DNA of 64,000 nt from Acheta domesticus (GCA_031308135.1 JAHLJT010000631.1:146869708-146933707); one strand, 5' to 3'; shown: positions 43,550 to 56,050, counted from the first letter of the stretch. The notes: generated by a model from the letters alone, not told the origin. Made by a program: numbers and translations.

Positions 43550-43945
43550 CAAAATAAAAAAGATAATATTTCTTGTGACTATCACGAAAAGCTCAAAGCT
43601 AAATGTCAAAGAATATTGAATAATCACTTCAAATATTATCTTTAAGGAAGTGTTGTGAATTGTTCCAAGAAATCTCCCCATGATACTGAATAAATATTAA
43701 CTGAAAATTTATTTTAAACATCAATTGCTTTTATTATCAATTCATTATATTCAATTGCTCTTTTAAATATCATTGTTTCAATTTTAATTTTTATTTGATA
43801 TTATGTTAGTTCATTGCAAGTGACCTTTATATATTTTTAAATAAAGAAACAAGTTTCCTTAACTACTTTTCCTCTTGAAATGGAAATAGACGGATAGGGA
43901 TGAGTGTGGGATTTAATATGCAAGAGTTCTCGCACGGGTTCGCGG
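43550..43945 (-). repeat. Family E (LINE C-terminal/3' region), copy 1
   Basis: It is parallel to 44575-44900: GTGACTATCACGAAAAGCTC, AATTGTTCCAAGAAATCTCC, ATACTGAATAAA, CATCAATTGC, TTTAAATAAA, ATGCAAGAGTTCTCGCACGG. On the minus strand this corresponds to the end of the LINE identified at 44805-45892. Confidence 0.65.
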
Positions 43946-44340
43946 AGGTAGTTGGGGGAAAACTTGTGCTATGGCACAGCACAAAGAACAATCTTTTCAA
44001 AATGCGCTACCCTACAATACTATGTAAATTAATTTAAAAAGTCAATTAAATTTAAATTATAGAAAGAATAGGGCAAGTCACACGACAACTGCCAACGATC
44101 ACAGTCCAAACGCACGATTTGAACGTTGGCGTTATCTGGAAGTGTGTACATCAACGCCCAGCTGCAAACTCATATTGTAAATAATACACCAATACATTTG
44201 ATATTAAACTAAAGGTGTCGGTTAGTTAAGATATTCAATATGCAAACATCAGCAAAATTCCCATGTACCGAAGTGATGTCTAAGCCTACTTAATTGTTTC
44301 TAACTGTAACAAATGGTATTTAATTCTCAAAGGTGAATTT
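43946..44340. other. Unassigned DNA
   Basis: No recognised feature between the two family E copies. Confidence 0.35.
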
Positions 44341-44408
44341 GATTATTTTTGGACACGGAATTGCTTTTCTTGAGGTATGTAAGAACGCAGAAAATAATCA
44401 AATACTTT

Positions 44409-45120
44409 TTAGTATACAATTTTCGCACCCCAGCAAGCTGGCACCCTGACTCTCCAAAACCTCCTCTGTTCCTCATAATAAATCAAGGAAAGACAAATAA
44501 TATTGCAAAGAGTAGGTTTGTACTTGCCCGATCTGGTATTTTCGCACTGCTTTATTTTTGATTTCTCAAGGGTAAAAACCTTTTCTATTATTTTTGTGAC
44601 TATCAAGGAAAGCCAAAAGCTAACTGTCAAGTGAGACTGAATAATTTCTTCAAGTGTTGTTTTTAAAACAGAATGAATTATTCCAAGAACATCTCTCCAT
44701 AATGCTGAATAAACCTTTATTGAAAATTTGCTTCCAACATCAATTGCATTGTTATTTTTGTTTGATATTCTATAATCACATTCGAAGTTACACTTATACA
44801 TTTTTTAAATAAATAGACACGTTTCATTAACAACTTTCCTTCTTAATGGAAAGGATATACAAGTGGAGAGGGAAATCGTGGGGTTTAACATGCGAGAGTT
44901 CTCGCACGGGTACGCTAGTATTACTTTACTTAAATTAACAGATTTTAACAATATCAGTACTTTAGTACATCCTTCTTCAGAGCTGAACAATTTATACAAA
45001 TTTGTATCTAATTTTAGTAAGTTTCTTTCCTTAGCAATACCGGGACAGTCTAGGATAAGGTGTTCTGTAGATATTGATGCATCGCATTTAGGGCATGATT
45101 CTGGGTCGGAATTTTTTAAT
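44409..45120 (-). pseudogene. LINE C-terminal region, family E copy 2
   Basis: On the minus strand, just after 45120, it reads NSDPESCPKCDASISTEHLI followed by LDCPGIAKERNLL. This is the CxxC...H...C zinc-finger-like pattern at the C-terminus of Jockey/I-type LINE ORF2 proteins, after RNase H. It continues to a stop at about 44805, and a second frame (44409-44801) follows with an IIHSVLKTTLEE-like segment. The near-palindrome TGCGAGAGTTCTCGCA at about 44890 is shared by all family E copies. Confidence 0.65.
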
Positions 45121-45159
45121 ATGTAGCAATGTTTTAAATTAATTGACTAATTCATAGTC

Positions 45160-45892
45160 GAGTGATAATAACTTAATCCCTTCTTTTAAGACAGATTTTC
45201 GACATAATTGAATCCAGTATTGAGTTTCAAACTAGATGTAATTTTGATGGTTTTAATTTCCATTGTGAGTCCCAATATTTGAAACAGGATGCCTTGAAGA
45301 GCTTGAATTTCTTCAGTTCCATGCTTGCGTTTTCTTGAAAACACTATAAATTCTGATTTTGTTTTTGAAATTATGAATTCTGAGTTAATTGATTTTATTA
45401 AACGTTTCTTGGATAATATTTTCAGTTGTTTGTAGGTTTTTTCCCCTACATATCTGGGTGATGTCAGCGAAAAGGTATATTTTTACAGGATATTTTACTA
45501 CAAGGCTACCTTTATTGATGGCGATTAAGAAGAGTAAAACGTTAAGAAATGATCCCTGTGGGAGACCATTTGTCAACTCTGTGAGTTGTGATGTTATGTA
45601 TTGAATTCTGATTCTAATCTATCTATTATTTTAGAAAGTTTATGATGAATGCTAGTACGATCCTTTTTATTAGCATGTTTGACAGAATGTTAACCAGACT
45701 ATCTTTATATACCATTTCGTAATCCTTCTCAATATCCAATGAGACAGGCATCACGTGTTGTTTTGTAACCAGAGCATCACAAATTTTGGTATCCAGGAGA
45801 TCATTGGAGAATCTGAATGATCTGAAGGCACTTTGTTGCGGTAATATTTGTTTATTGTTTTCTAAAATCCATCTCAGCCAGTTGCAGTCCAT
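45160..45892 (-). pseudogene. LINE reverse transcriptase fragment (Jockey-like)
   Basis: On the minus strand, QQSAFRSFRFSNDLL and VMPVSLDIEKDYEMVYKDSL match the RT segment Q-GFR---ST-D-L and the D-----AYD-V catalytic motif. After a frame change comes NGLPQGSFLNVLLFLIAIN, then YLFADITQICRG, equivalent to the YADD box with one aspartate lost. Then ISKTKSEFIVFSRKRK matches the K-KS--M-FSR step. RT thumb and RNase H are largely missing before the C-terminal part at 45120. The copy is dead. Confidence 0.8.
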
Positions 45893-47030
45893 TTTTACTT
45901 TCCCGTATAAGTGCGTATATACAGAGTAATATACGTAGTATAGCGAAAGTTATGTAATGAAGCAGAAAATCAATTTCAAGATTTTAACGGAAATACACGT
46001 TTTGGGGTCCCTTGATACCGAAATAGTGTTGTTTTCTAAAACGTCCGTCTGTCCGTCCGTCAATCTATTAACAACACTAGCGCCTAAACCATACGTGCGA
46101 TTTCTTCCAAAATGAATATTCCCCGGTCAATCTGCTCGAGGTGCCGCGATTTTGAAGAAACTTTCAAAATTTGGGGGTACTTTATATGAAGCTCCCGGAC
46201 ATTTTCAAATTTTTTTCAAAAACGACTCCAAATTTTTTCTTTAAATTTCTTGTAAGGATAAAGTAAAGGTGGCATAGGTCTCATTTTCATGGTTGACTCT
46301 GAATTTTCGAAAATTGCAAAAGTTTGAAGTTTATCGGCGCCTTCCTACAACTACAAAATTGCAGATAGATATTTTTTCTTGAAAGAAAATTGTTGTCCTT
46401 AGTGAGTTCTTTCATTCATGCTCATATTTTTTCAACATTTTTGTAGTTTCGCGCAATAGCGCATGCAATATTTGCAATTTTAAAAAATTGCAAAAACAGT
46501 ATTTTCTCAAAAACGGCGCCAATTTTTTTAAACTTTTGGTAGCCTAACATATTCTATGAAATTACATAAACGTCATGTTACTCTATTCTTTTGATTTATC
46601 AAAAATTAGAAAAATGTAATTTTTTGACTTGTCTCTCACGTCATTAATGTTTACATTAGCGGAGATTTGTTCCTATTATTATATTTGCGAGTAAATATGC
46701 TTTAAGTAATACCAAGTAAAGTTTCTCGAGGTCACAACAGTTTTCTGTGTAAACTAGTTCAAAATTCCGCCTTTTGAGAAGCGCTTAAACGCCATTTTCT
46801 CAAAAATGGCTCCAAATTTTTTCTTCAAAGTTTTTGAATGGATAGTGCTAGAAAAAATCTATTGCTTGAAACTTTAATTTTCGACCGATATGTTCTACGA
46901 TTCAAATGAGTTGTACGGCGGTGTGTTAATGCGGAGAGAAATTGTGGTATTAATAGTATTCCATGATCATTGATAATGGCGATAAAGTAGGTACTATTTC
47001 AGCACCACTAGTTTACTTTCCTTGTCTAAA
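45888..47030 (-). repeat. Family A repeat copy, inverted
   Basis: It begins with ACTTTCCCGTATAAGTGCGT and a TATACGTAGTATAGCGAAAG terminus. It has GTCCGTCTGTCCGTCCGTC at 46043-46062 and modules with CTTCCTACAACTACAAAATT and TCTCACGTCATTAATG. It ends in AGCACCACTAGTTTACTTTCC at about 47003-47025, where the start of one unit abuts a terminus of another. Confidence 0.75.
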
Positions 47031-47280
47031 ATTATTTTTTTATGGATGGCCTAAGATCATATCTTTAACACTTGTTTGTAAATAAACAGGGCTAAATTCA
47101 AAATGAAAGATTAAATTTGGTTTTAGTAGAGGAGCATTTTTAAAACTATTTTAAGCTTCATATTTCAGCTTTTCTACTTTTGGATTTTATTTATATACTG
47201 GTAGAATATTTTGCTGAGAGATGTGGATGTACCTTGAATGAACGATGTAAACGTTAATTACTGCTTATTTCATTTTTCGC
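47031..47280. other. Unassigned AT-rich DNA
   Basis: Nothing recognised. Confidence 0.3.
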
Positions 47281-47600
47281 AATGGGTTTCTTTTTAGCAA
47301 ATGCAAAAGGCAGTGAAGTGAGAGCTGCAGGCGCGCACAGCCCCTGGCCTTGCAATCGGAGCCGTTTCTTCCCGGAAGCTAACGAGCTGTTTCAGCGGCG
47401 ACGCGAGGCGACGCGAGACGACGCTTGCGCTGGGAGAAAGGACTCTTTGCAGCCGCTCCACGGCGCATTGCGCGTCGCGCTCGACGACTCCCGCAGGGCC
47501 TCTTTGCACGCTACGCGCTTGCGTCGGCAGCCTCCTGCGTTTCCGTGAGGATGCTAACTGCGTGCGCGCGTCTTCAGTGGCCCTGGTCGCTTTATTATTT
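47281..47600. other. Small GC-rich, CpG-dense patch
   Basis: It contains a short tandem GCGACGCGAGGCGACGCGAG at about 47397. Frames on both strands (47282-47548, 47294-47680) have no domain. It may be a degraded CpG island or part of an unidentified repeat. Confidence 0.3.
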
Positions 47601-47753
47601 TTGAATCTTTTCATGAGTTTCATAATGTGCTTGTTCTGCTTCATTTTTAATTTTTCCGTGTTTCTAGAATTTATCATCATCTTTAGTTTTTGTTCAAGAC
47701 GTAATAAACAAAATCTGTAATGTATAGTGACGGCAATAACATGTCAAGTTTAA

Positions 47754-48352
47754 CCCTCCGGCGGGCGCGTAGCGGCACGCAGTGCCGCACTCTTACATTT
47801 TTGTTGATTTCGTGTAAATAACTGGTGTCGCACTATTGAGATCATAGTTATTCTTCATTATATTTTCAACCGGATATCCTACATCACAATTTTAGACACT
47901 GTCGATTTAGATACCGTTATTGCACTCCGTACCGCACGCGCTTTGTCATGTAAGTATAATATTTCCGCATTTTATTCATTAGAATTCTTACTGCTGTTTC
48001 GTTATTTAGCTTTATGACACAGATTTTGCAGTACTAACTACTAATTCAAATTTAAATGCGTTGTTTCCAAAGAAAGATACGTTTGCACCCTATTCATTCC
48101 TATTCACATAACACGTGCCAAGACACGGAGGGAGCGAGTGTTGCATCAGATTCTTATTAATATTGTTATTTCGTATGCTATTAAGTTAGTTATTATGAAA
48201 TAAAATGCATAAGAACATAAATAAAGAATATATCCTTCACATTCAATAACAAAAGTAATTATTATTGACGAGAAAATCGAAGTTGATGAAAGCGGCACGG
48301 AGCGCCGCACACGCCTGCTGATGGGAAATGATGGGACTCGCCCTCCGGAGAG
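47754..48352. mobile_element. piggyBac-like MITE
   Basis: The 599-bp block is flanked by TTAA on both sides (47750-47753 and 48353-48356). Its ends are CCCTCCGGCGGGCG and the complement of CGCCCTCCGGAGAG, 14 bp with two mismatches. Subterminal GCGGCACGCAGTGCCGCAC on the left and GCGGCACGGAGCGCCGCAC on the right are near copies and are each palindromic. A TTAA target with CCC-type ends is characteristic of piggyBac elements. No transposase is inside. Confidence 0.85.
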
Positions 48353-48356
48353 TTAA

Positions 48357-49795
48357 ACTCATAATCATGGGTTCAATAAAAGACCAAATTATATCAATTT
48401 GAAGAATGATATGGCTCTAGACGGGTAAGGGGGGTTTCCGGCCTTAGTTTGCAATTCTACTCAGATTTTTCCAAACTGTTTCGATGTAGAAAAAATTATT
48501 ATTATTCTCAAAATATGATGCTAAAATATCCACATGGTAAGTAGTTGCAGCGAAAAAAAAACAGTTTTTTCGTCTTTAAATGAAGAATATAATCATTTTA
48601 TGGCATTTATTTTATTCCTTTGCTTCTGATCTGAACTTTGCCGTAATAATCAGTTTAAAAAAATTACTTGTAAATCCTCAGTTCATAAATAAAGTAATAA
48701 ATAGATTAAAATATTTTTTTGCTAACCTATTGCTAAAAAGAAAAATTACAATGCGCTGAAGATTCTCAAATTAGAAGAGTAATTGTAGACTTTCCGATAG
48801 GTAAAGTCACTTTAGACAAATTGAATGCGTTGCAACTCACACCTTAGACATTTCAAGCAATGTATTGGAAATAACGTTTGCGTGACGGATTTTAAATTTA
48901 GCTGACCAGTGGAATCATGTGTCATATGTTTGCCCCATATTAAGAATGTTAATCGAAAATGACCTCTAAACGACGTGTTCCATTTTACGAATTGTTTTGA
49001 AGCATGTAAACACAGAATGGGATGTAGTATGAAATAAAAGATATTTCCTATGGCCGTGAGATCAAATTGTCATTAAACGATTGTAATGCAATTCACTTTT
49101 CACTTTTGTTTCAAGGGTTCTAGAAAGTCGTTAATTCCGAGCTACAACCAATTTTATCAATAAAATCTAATTTAGTTTTCTGGCAGATTCATTAGCGAAA
49201 AACAGGCGTGGAAATATTGGTGGAGTTTGATTCCCTTCAATTTAATACAGGTTTCGGATAAAGAGTTAATGGAAATTGATTGTTCACGTTTGGTTGCACC
49301 TACGCTTAAATTAATACAACTCTTTCATTTCTAACAGGGTTTTAAAAGGCTGAATGAAAATTTTATCCCCTATATTCGAGTTAATAATTTTTCACTCTTT
49401 TTCTAAGTTGTCTTCATGTACAAAGTTATGTAAAGACAAAACCTATTTACAGGAAATACTTAAAGTAAAATTCACGACGTCAACATTAATTTCAATTTCT
49501 AGTTCATTAATTCTAAAAATATATTTGAAATTTTCACCACAAATGATTTGCTAATGACGTATCATCGACATCCATACAAATAAAAATGCAACAGATCGTC
49601 AAATATGATTTTATTAAGGAGAGAGGGTACCATGAAATGAGTCAAAATATCCATTTTCGTTTCATTGCCTAAATGAATAGTTAAATCTTCGCTCTTTTCA
49701 AATATATTATCATTTTTCTTTTAGAAAATCTGGAAGTCCCTTTCATTATTATTTGAATTATTTCATTGGCATGAACCACGCTCCCTTTTTACATG
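48357..49795. other. Unassigned AT-rich DNA
   Basis: No gene, tRNA or repeat boundary is recognised; only short AT-rich frames (for example 49354-49554). Confidence 0.35.
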
Positions 49796-49799
49796 CTCG

Positions 49800-50570
49800 A
49801 TACCGAGTGGAGAGAGAAAGTTTTATAATACTGCGCGTAAACACGGTGAATTTTTGGCAGAAAAACTCTTTTAACGGAGTCATGGTATCGGAAAAGTGGA
49901 AAATCTAGTAGTTAAATTTATAAAAAATCCCCTTACACGTGATGTAGCCAGAATCCCTGTTTTTGGGTATTTCATACTGAAAAATTGAATAACAGCAAAC
50001 GTCTGTACGTCCGTCTGTCTGTCTGCCTGTCCGTTTGTGAACAACGCGTTTGACCGCTAGGCCAAACCGTTCAGCCGATTTTCTCCAAACATGATATTCA
50101 TACAACTTCTTCACACTATGTCTATCTAACGAACAATATACAACACGAATTAGCTGTGTAATCATTCCCCAAAGCTGACGTGGTTTTTCTCGCTCGTTCC
50201 CGACATTTGTGTTCGTTCTGAGCTCTTTTATTAATACTTTTAACTCTCCCGCATACATACGTATATACGGGATAATTTAAGTAGTATAGGGAAAGTTATG
50301 TAATGCTGCGAAAAATCAATTTAATGGACATAAACGTTTTGTTGTTCTTTAATATTGCTGTTTTGCTGTTATTTAATATTTTAAAATTAATATTTCCGTT
50401 CTACCATTAAGAAATCTAAAAATTAATAAAATGTCAAAAAATGTACTTTGGGCAGCGATAGATGGTAGCTGGCAAGAATTCCGAATTTCTGTCAATTCCG
50501 AATAGCTAGCCGACAGCAAAGTAAAAAGAGAACTACGAGAAAGTCTGTGCCATTTTGTAGCACCACTTGT
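49800..50570 (-). repeat. Family A pieces, inverted
   Basis: They contain AATCCCCTTACACGTGATG, CGTCTGTACGTCCGTCTGTC at about 49999-50030, ACTCTCCCGCATACATACGT, GGGAAAGTTATGTAATGCTG and, later, TGTACTTTGGGCAGCGATAG and TCTGTGCCATTTTGTAGCAC, the complement of the family A start. An internal deletion joins the 3' terminus to the 5' part. Confidence 0.65.
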
Positions 50571-50970
50571 TCATTAATACATTAATAAATCATTGGGAGA
50601 AAAAATGGAACGGTCGCCGTCGTCGCAATAAGCATGGTCGTGGCAGCGAAGGCTTTAGAAAGTGCGCAGAAAAATCGCTTCGAATGCAGGAAGTCGAGGC
50701 TGTAGAACAGGCCTTCGTTTATTTCACATTTGCAAGATGCAGTGAAACAAATTCTTTTCAATCTTAATTTCGGCCATTTATTCAAGATGTCAGAACCGTG
50801 TCCAAAGTGTGGTACAATCGTTTCGACTTGCCAACTTATTCATTAACGCCCTGCTATTGATAGTGTAAAAGAGCTTCTGAAAATGGGAGGTAACCTTAAA
50901 TCGTTGCTCAGTTCTACTGTCGGGTGTGCCAAATTATTAAAACACTTACAAATTACAAAATTGAACAGTC
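50424..50970 (+). repeat. Near-identical duplication, copy 1
   Basis: It matches 55917-56463 in the same orientation over about 547 bp with about seven single-base differences and one 1-bp indel. About 150 bp at the left are family A start sequence. The rest is different DNA containing a 66-codon frame (50567-50767), which is preserved in both copies except for one substitution. No domain is recognised. Confidence 0.9.
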
Positions 50971-51848
50971 GTATATTAATATAATTAAATATTATAGTAG
51001 TACATAAGCTACTATACTAATACACCAAGTAATTTGTGAAAATGTAAATAATTTTGATAAATTTATTCTTGTTGAAACCGTAATTGTTAGAGCCCGGATA
51101 ATTATGTAATTACATATTTTCCTAAGGTAACTCCAGCAAGTCCAATCAACGATATATTCACGTTTCACATCGTTTAGTGACCAAAAACGTTGAGTTTTTA
51201 GTACATATATTTACATATTTTGCCCGAAATTACATATATTTACATATTTTACACAAATGAACATATTTTTACATATTACTGAATTTTTCCATTATCCTAC
51301 ATTTAAAAAAATTAATTCATTATTTTTCCGATCTGTTTTTCATAAATAATCATCCAAACAAACAATTCAGCACGGTCAAACTTTTTTCTGTAGCCTCCTT
51401 TCTAAAATGAAGCATTATGCGCTGAAATGAGTGTATCCATAAATGCCAACGGTATTGGAAGTAAAAGGGGAAGGCGACGATGCAATCCATAGCTTCTGTT
51501 CTGTTAGGTTTCAGCGCGAGTACCGCGGAGAACAGAAAGGAAGTTTGATTTGTGAAAATGATATCTTTAGCAGGCAATATCGCGCACCCATTTCGCATAT
51601 TTTAGAGGTCTCCTTTGACCTTGATACCCTTCACCAGAAACTACACGCACCAGCTCAAGAAAGGCCGTTGACATTTTTTCTTTCCCTAATTTTTATATGC
51701 GTCCCTCTACCATTGTTCGTAAATTATCTCTTTGGACCAAAAATCTGAAGTAAAATCTCGCTGTGAAACTGATGTGCAAGGGAATTGTATTGGCAAGGTT
51801 GTGATAGGTTTATAGAACGTTTAAAAGTGTAAGTCTTATTTTGTTAAC

Positions 51849-52106
51849 TTGAGAAGTGTTACCCAAATTCAACCATCAAAACGTTTTAACGATACAACGG
51901 AATTTTTGTGGCCTAATGAAGTTAAACATGTCTTCCTTCCGGTACTAGTGCAGCGCCGTACATGTGCAAGGCAGCAGAAGCCCTGCAGGTATTTTTCTAA
52001 AATTACTACTTCTAACCTATCTTGTGCATGCGTTTCGTTTGCAGAACTGATTAGATCTCAGTTTGATAAAGTTGACGCATTAATTTCCAATACAAAAAAG
52101 GATTAA
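51849..52106 (+). pseudogene. hAT transposase remnant
   Basis: The 85-codon frame ends in CACVSFAELIRSQFDKVDAL followed by ISNTKKD. It resembles the H-----R-AE-IR--F--V--LI---K segment that I know from hAT transposases of arthropods and fish. The segment normally next (KAP-R) has shifted frame. No intact catalytic Asp/Asp/Glu set can be read. Confidence 0.5.
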
Positions 52107-52617
52107 CGAGATGGGGCACCTGAATTGACGCTATGAGCTACAACACTCAAAATTTTGACTTTGAAATACAAGTTATACATCAATTCGATTCTGAAGCTGC
52201 AGCATCTATAGCCACATCGAAGCAATTGTTTGATATTCAAAAGCTGAAGAACTATATTGCCCCCTTTTTCAGTAAGCACTACAATTAAATTTTTGTAAAG
52301 ATCTTCCCTGGAACTTTCTAGTAGTTTTGAAATTACCCAATCAGCAGACGCTTCTTTAAAAACTGTTCATTTATCATTCGAGGATCAATAGGGGGATCGA
52401 GTGAAGAAAAAGAGGTCTTCCGTTCTGGAGAAAAACCCAAGATTCGAAACAATTTGTGCTATTAGTGCAGTGCTATGAGGGGACAATTCCGTCACACTAG
52501 ATCCAGAAAATACGGAGAAGACTAGAAAGTGTATTTGACATGAATATTTAGATGCGTTTTTAAACAAATCCTTCATATTTTGTAACTCAAAATGCAATTT
52601 GTCACGTCTCCTTGAAA

Positions 52618-52712
52618 TTCTCTTTCTTTAGAGACCTCATTTACAAAGATTGGTTGCGTGGTAGAGCCGCAAAGGGAAGGTATACTACTGAAATAATATC
52701 GGAGACGATATA
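52618..52712 (-). repeat. Family C repeat, copy 3, inverted
   Basis: AGAGACCTCATTTA, GGTTGCGTGGTAGAGCCGC, GGTATACTACTGAAATAAT and GGAGACGATA are the complement, in order, of the 42768-42860 landmarks. It lies within the hAT relic. Confidence 0.7.
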
Positions 52713-52969
52713 TGTTTCATATTGATACGGAGATCGTTGTACATAATAGGATTATGAGAACTATAATGTTTAATTCTGGTCTTTATATTAAGTACACAGA
52801 ACAATATAAACTAAGATAAAGGTATTTTAATAAAAAGATATTGATATAATGATACTTAATGTTACATACTTCATACTTTTGAGTACATATTTCTGTATAT
52901 TATAATACATATATATGTACATATTTTCCCAATTTTTAGTACATAATTATCCGGGCCCTAGTAATTGTT

Positions 52970-53740
52970 ATATTTATAATGTTAGGAGTTGCTAATATAA
53001 AGGGACCTTATAGTGCTTTATAAAGCTGTAATTAAGCGACATTAAATAAATAATTTTAAAAAACTCAGAAAAGCCGAGAACTCAAATGTACCACGCCAAT
53101 AAACACAATCACACGAATCGCACCTACCCTACCCACGAAATGGGAAAGCATGGATGATATCCACCGTAAGGAAAGACGTTAGTGAACGTGTCTGTCGCAA
53201 GAAGCGGTAGATTCAAATACGTTTTCTGCACGAAAAAATCGAACATCCTCAAAAGTTTTCAGACAGAAATCATCCCCACTGTTTCTGTACGTCCAACATG
53301 GACGAAAACTGCACCCTGTAAAACAACCTTTAAACTCTTCGTGTCGGATGAGGTAAACATTTGGAATAGCTGAGAGAGAATCGAGACACGACAGCTGAAG
53401 GTCGCCCTATTATGAACACAGGGAGCCAATTAAAAGCTGGCGTATTAACAGGCGCGGGGTGGCGCGGCGCTGGGTTTGGAGCGAGTCCAGATGTCAGGTC
53501 AGGCGTTGCCAGTGAGAGTGGGGAGCGACTCTGGGAGCCCATCAAATCAAGTTCCTGGCGCGCGATTGACGTCGAGAGACCAGTTGTGAGAAATGGTTTT
53601 ATAGCCACGTCAAATGAGACAAATCGAGTGAAAAAAATCCTGTAGTTTTGAAACTTGGTATAATTGTTTATTGGTACTTACTGCATATCATACTAAAAAT
53701 CCTGATGTGTGATGAGCTGGAAGGCGGCACGGCCGTTTGA
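52970..53740. other. Unassigned DNA
   Basis: A GC-richer patch lies at about 53395-53600 with overlapping frames on both strands (53330-53608, 53412-53645), none recognisable. No element boundary is seen. Confidence 0.35.
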
Positions 53741-53799
53741 ACATGATTTTTCGACATTTTTTGCATATATCTTCATAACCATCTATCCCACAGAAAATT

Positions 53800-54600
53800 A
53801 TGTTCTATACAAAATGAAATCCATCGGTCCGTCCGTCCCTCCGTCCGCCTGTGCGTCTGTACGTCCTTCTGTCTTCCATAATTAGTTTTTTAAAGTCACA
53901 TACTTTATTTTTAAATTTTAGTACTTTTCGTGCAATATTGCGTGAAAGACATGGAAGATAAAAAATAACAAAACAATGTTTTTTAAAACAGCTCCATTTG
54001 GGTAGGGATAATGCTAAATATACTGCGTAAGATGACATAAATGCCATTTTGCTCTTTTTCGGTTTTTCAAAAATTATAAAAATGTAATTTTTTGACCAGA
54101 ATCTCATGTTAATATTTACATTAGCGGCATCTTTTACCCATTATTTCATTTATGAGTACATGTGCTTCAAGTGAAGTGTTAAAAAGTTTCTCGAAATCTC
54201 GAAAATTTTCTGCGAAATTGAGCTCAAAATTCCATATTTTCAGAAATACTAAAACACCATTTTCTCAAAAACATTTCCAATTGTTTCCTTCAAACTTTGT
54301 ACGGATAGTGCTAAATGCACGTATAAGATGACATGAGATTAATTTTGCTGGGTTTTTTGTTTTTCTTTTCACAAATTACACAAATGTAATTTTCTTGTAA
54401 TGTCTCTCAGGCTTTTAATGTGCATCTTTCAAGCCATTTGTATACATTACACATTTGTGAGTGGAAGTGCTTAAAGTGATTTCCAGTAATGATATTTGAA
54501 AACTCAAACGATTTCTGTGAAAAAGAGCTCCAAACAAGTGCTTCTTCCAAACAACTTCCAGGCGATTCGTAAAATCTTGTGTAATCACGTGGATCACTGT
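53800..54600 (-). repeat. Family A repeat copy, inverted, partial
   Basis: It has GGTCCGTCCGTCCCTCCGTC at about 53826-53860, then modules with TGCGTAAGATGACATAAATG, ATCTCATGTTAATATTTACA and TGTCTCTCAGGCTTTTAATG. No palindromic terminus remains. Confidence 0.7.
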
Positions 54601-54885
54601 CTGACACTTCATTTACATTTGCAATAGACCCGTATTCATCAACACATTTTCCATTTCCTGCTCGCTAAGCGGTTTCCATGCCATTGTTGACACTGTGATG
54701 ATGTAACACTAATCTAACCAATAAATGCGATGTAGAAGAATCACACTCAAACGCAACTAAGCCTAAGCGTACATATTCAAACAATGTTTGCATACTAAAC
54801 GAAAATCATGATATACAAATTATTTTGCAGTGATACCACCCTAACAAAAGGGAAGACACGCAAGCTACAAAAATAATTACTTATC
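54601..54885. other. Unassigned DNA
   Basis: Nothing recognised. Confidence 0.3.
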
Positions 54886-55380
54886 CGTAATGGCCGGGAA
54901 ATATCCATTTTGGAAGAAATCGTATATATGGTTTATGCGCTAGAAGTGTTCATAGACGGACGGACGGATAGACGGACAGACGGACGTTTTCCTTTCAATT
55001 GGTTTTTCGGTATCAAAGAGTGCTAATTGCACTCTTTGAATGCTAAGAGCACTATCCGAAAAGTTTGAAGAAAATATTTGGAGCCATTTATGAGAAAATG
55101 GCATTGGAGCGTTTCAGAAAATGCAGAATTTTGAGTTTGTTTTCACAGAAAACTGTTGAGTTTTTGAGAAACTTTACTTGACATTATTTAAAAGTTTAAA
55201 GACAACATTTTCAACGGTTTTTGAGAAAATCTTATTTTTGTGTTTTTTTAGGATTGCGCATATTGTACCCAATATCACGCCAAAACTACAATTTTTTTAA
55301 AAAAAAATGTACATGTAAATGTAAATGTACGTAAAGAAAGAACTAACCATGCACAACACATTGTATTTGAAGGAACAATC
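54886..55380 (+). repeat. Family A pieces, direct
   Basis: A short GACG-box segment (54890-55015: GGAAATATCCATTTTGG, GACGGACGGACGGATAGACG) is fused at TTTTTCGGTATC to module sequence (AAAGAGTGCTAATTGCACTC and onward). The order is rearranged compared with other copies. Confidence 0.65.
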
Positions 55381-56050
55381 TCTTTCTGCAATGTGTTCTA
55401 AATAATGTAAAAAGTTTCTCGAAAACGCGACCGTTTTCTGTAAAAAACTAGCTCAAAATTCTGCATTTTAAGAAACGCTCAAACGCAATTTTCTCATAAA
55501 TGGCTCCAATTTTTGTCTTCAAACTTTTCGAATGCATAATGAAAATTGCACTCTTTAATATGAGTTTATTTTGAGGTATGTTTTGTTTTTTCACAAATCA
55601 CACAAATGTAGTTTTTTAAAAGATCTCTCACACATTTAATAGTCACATTACCAGCAATATATAAACACTGTTGTATTTGTGAGATAACGTGCTTCAAATT
55701 TCTTCAAATGAAGTTTTTCTAAAAACTCAAAATTTTCTGTGGCAAAGATATTCAAATTTCATTAGTAAATTTAAATTTCATTTAGTAGCGCTAAAACGCC
55801 ACTTTCTTGAAAATGGCTCCAAATTTTTAAAAGAAAATTACCATTTAGGGCGAGATGTTACTGTTCTTTAATATTTTAAAATTAATATTTTATTCTATCA
55901 CTAGGACACCGAAAAATCAATAAAATGTCAAAAATGTACTTTGGGCAGCGATAGATGGTAGCTGGCAAGAATTCCGAATTTCTGTCAATTCCGAATAGCT
56001 AGCCGACAGCAAAGTAAAAAGAGAACTACGAGAAAGTCTGTGCCATTTTG
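55381..56050 (-). repeat. Family A repeat copy, inverted
   Basis: Complements of modules (AAGTTTCTCGAAAACGCGAC, AATTGCACTCTTTAATATGA, AAGATCTCTCACACATTTAA) lead to the family A start complement at about 56035-56060 (CTGTGCCATTTTGTAGCACC). With 54886-55380 it makes a head-to-head pair. Confidence 0.65.

Larger units (their letters stand above)
51088..52960. mobile_element. hAT transposon relic, 1873 bp
   Basis: The ends are TAGAGCCCGGATAATTATGT and, complemented, TAGGGCCCGGATAATTATGT. The 8-bp duplication GTAATTGT is perfect at 51080-51087 and 52961-52968. These fit the hAT superfamily. A decayed hAT-type transposase is suggested on plus: HVFLPVLVQRRT and ELIRSQFDKVDALISNTKKD (about 51920-52105) resemble the segment before the catalytic region in one hAT group. 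Later frames are full of stops. A family C piece at 52618-52712 lies inside it. Confidence 0.85.

Noticed and set aside
51443..51748. 101-codon frame as an independent gene
   Set aside because: It lies inside the hAT relic, has no domain, and its neighbours in the same element are clearly decayed.
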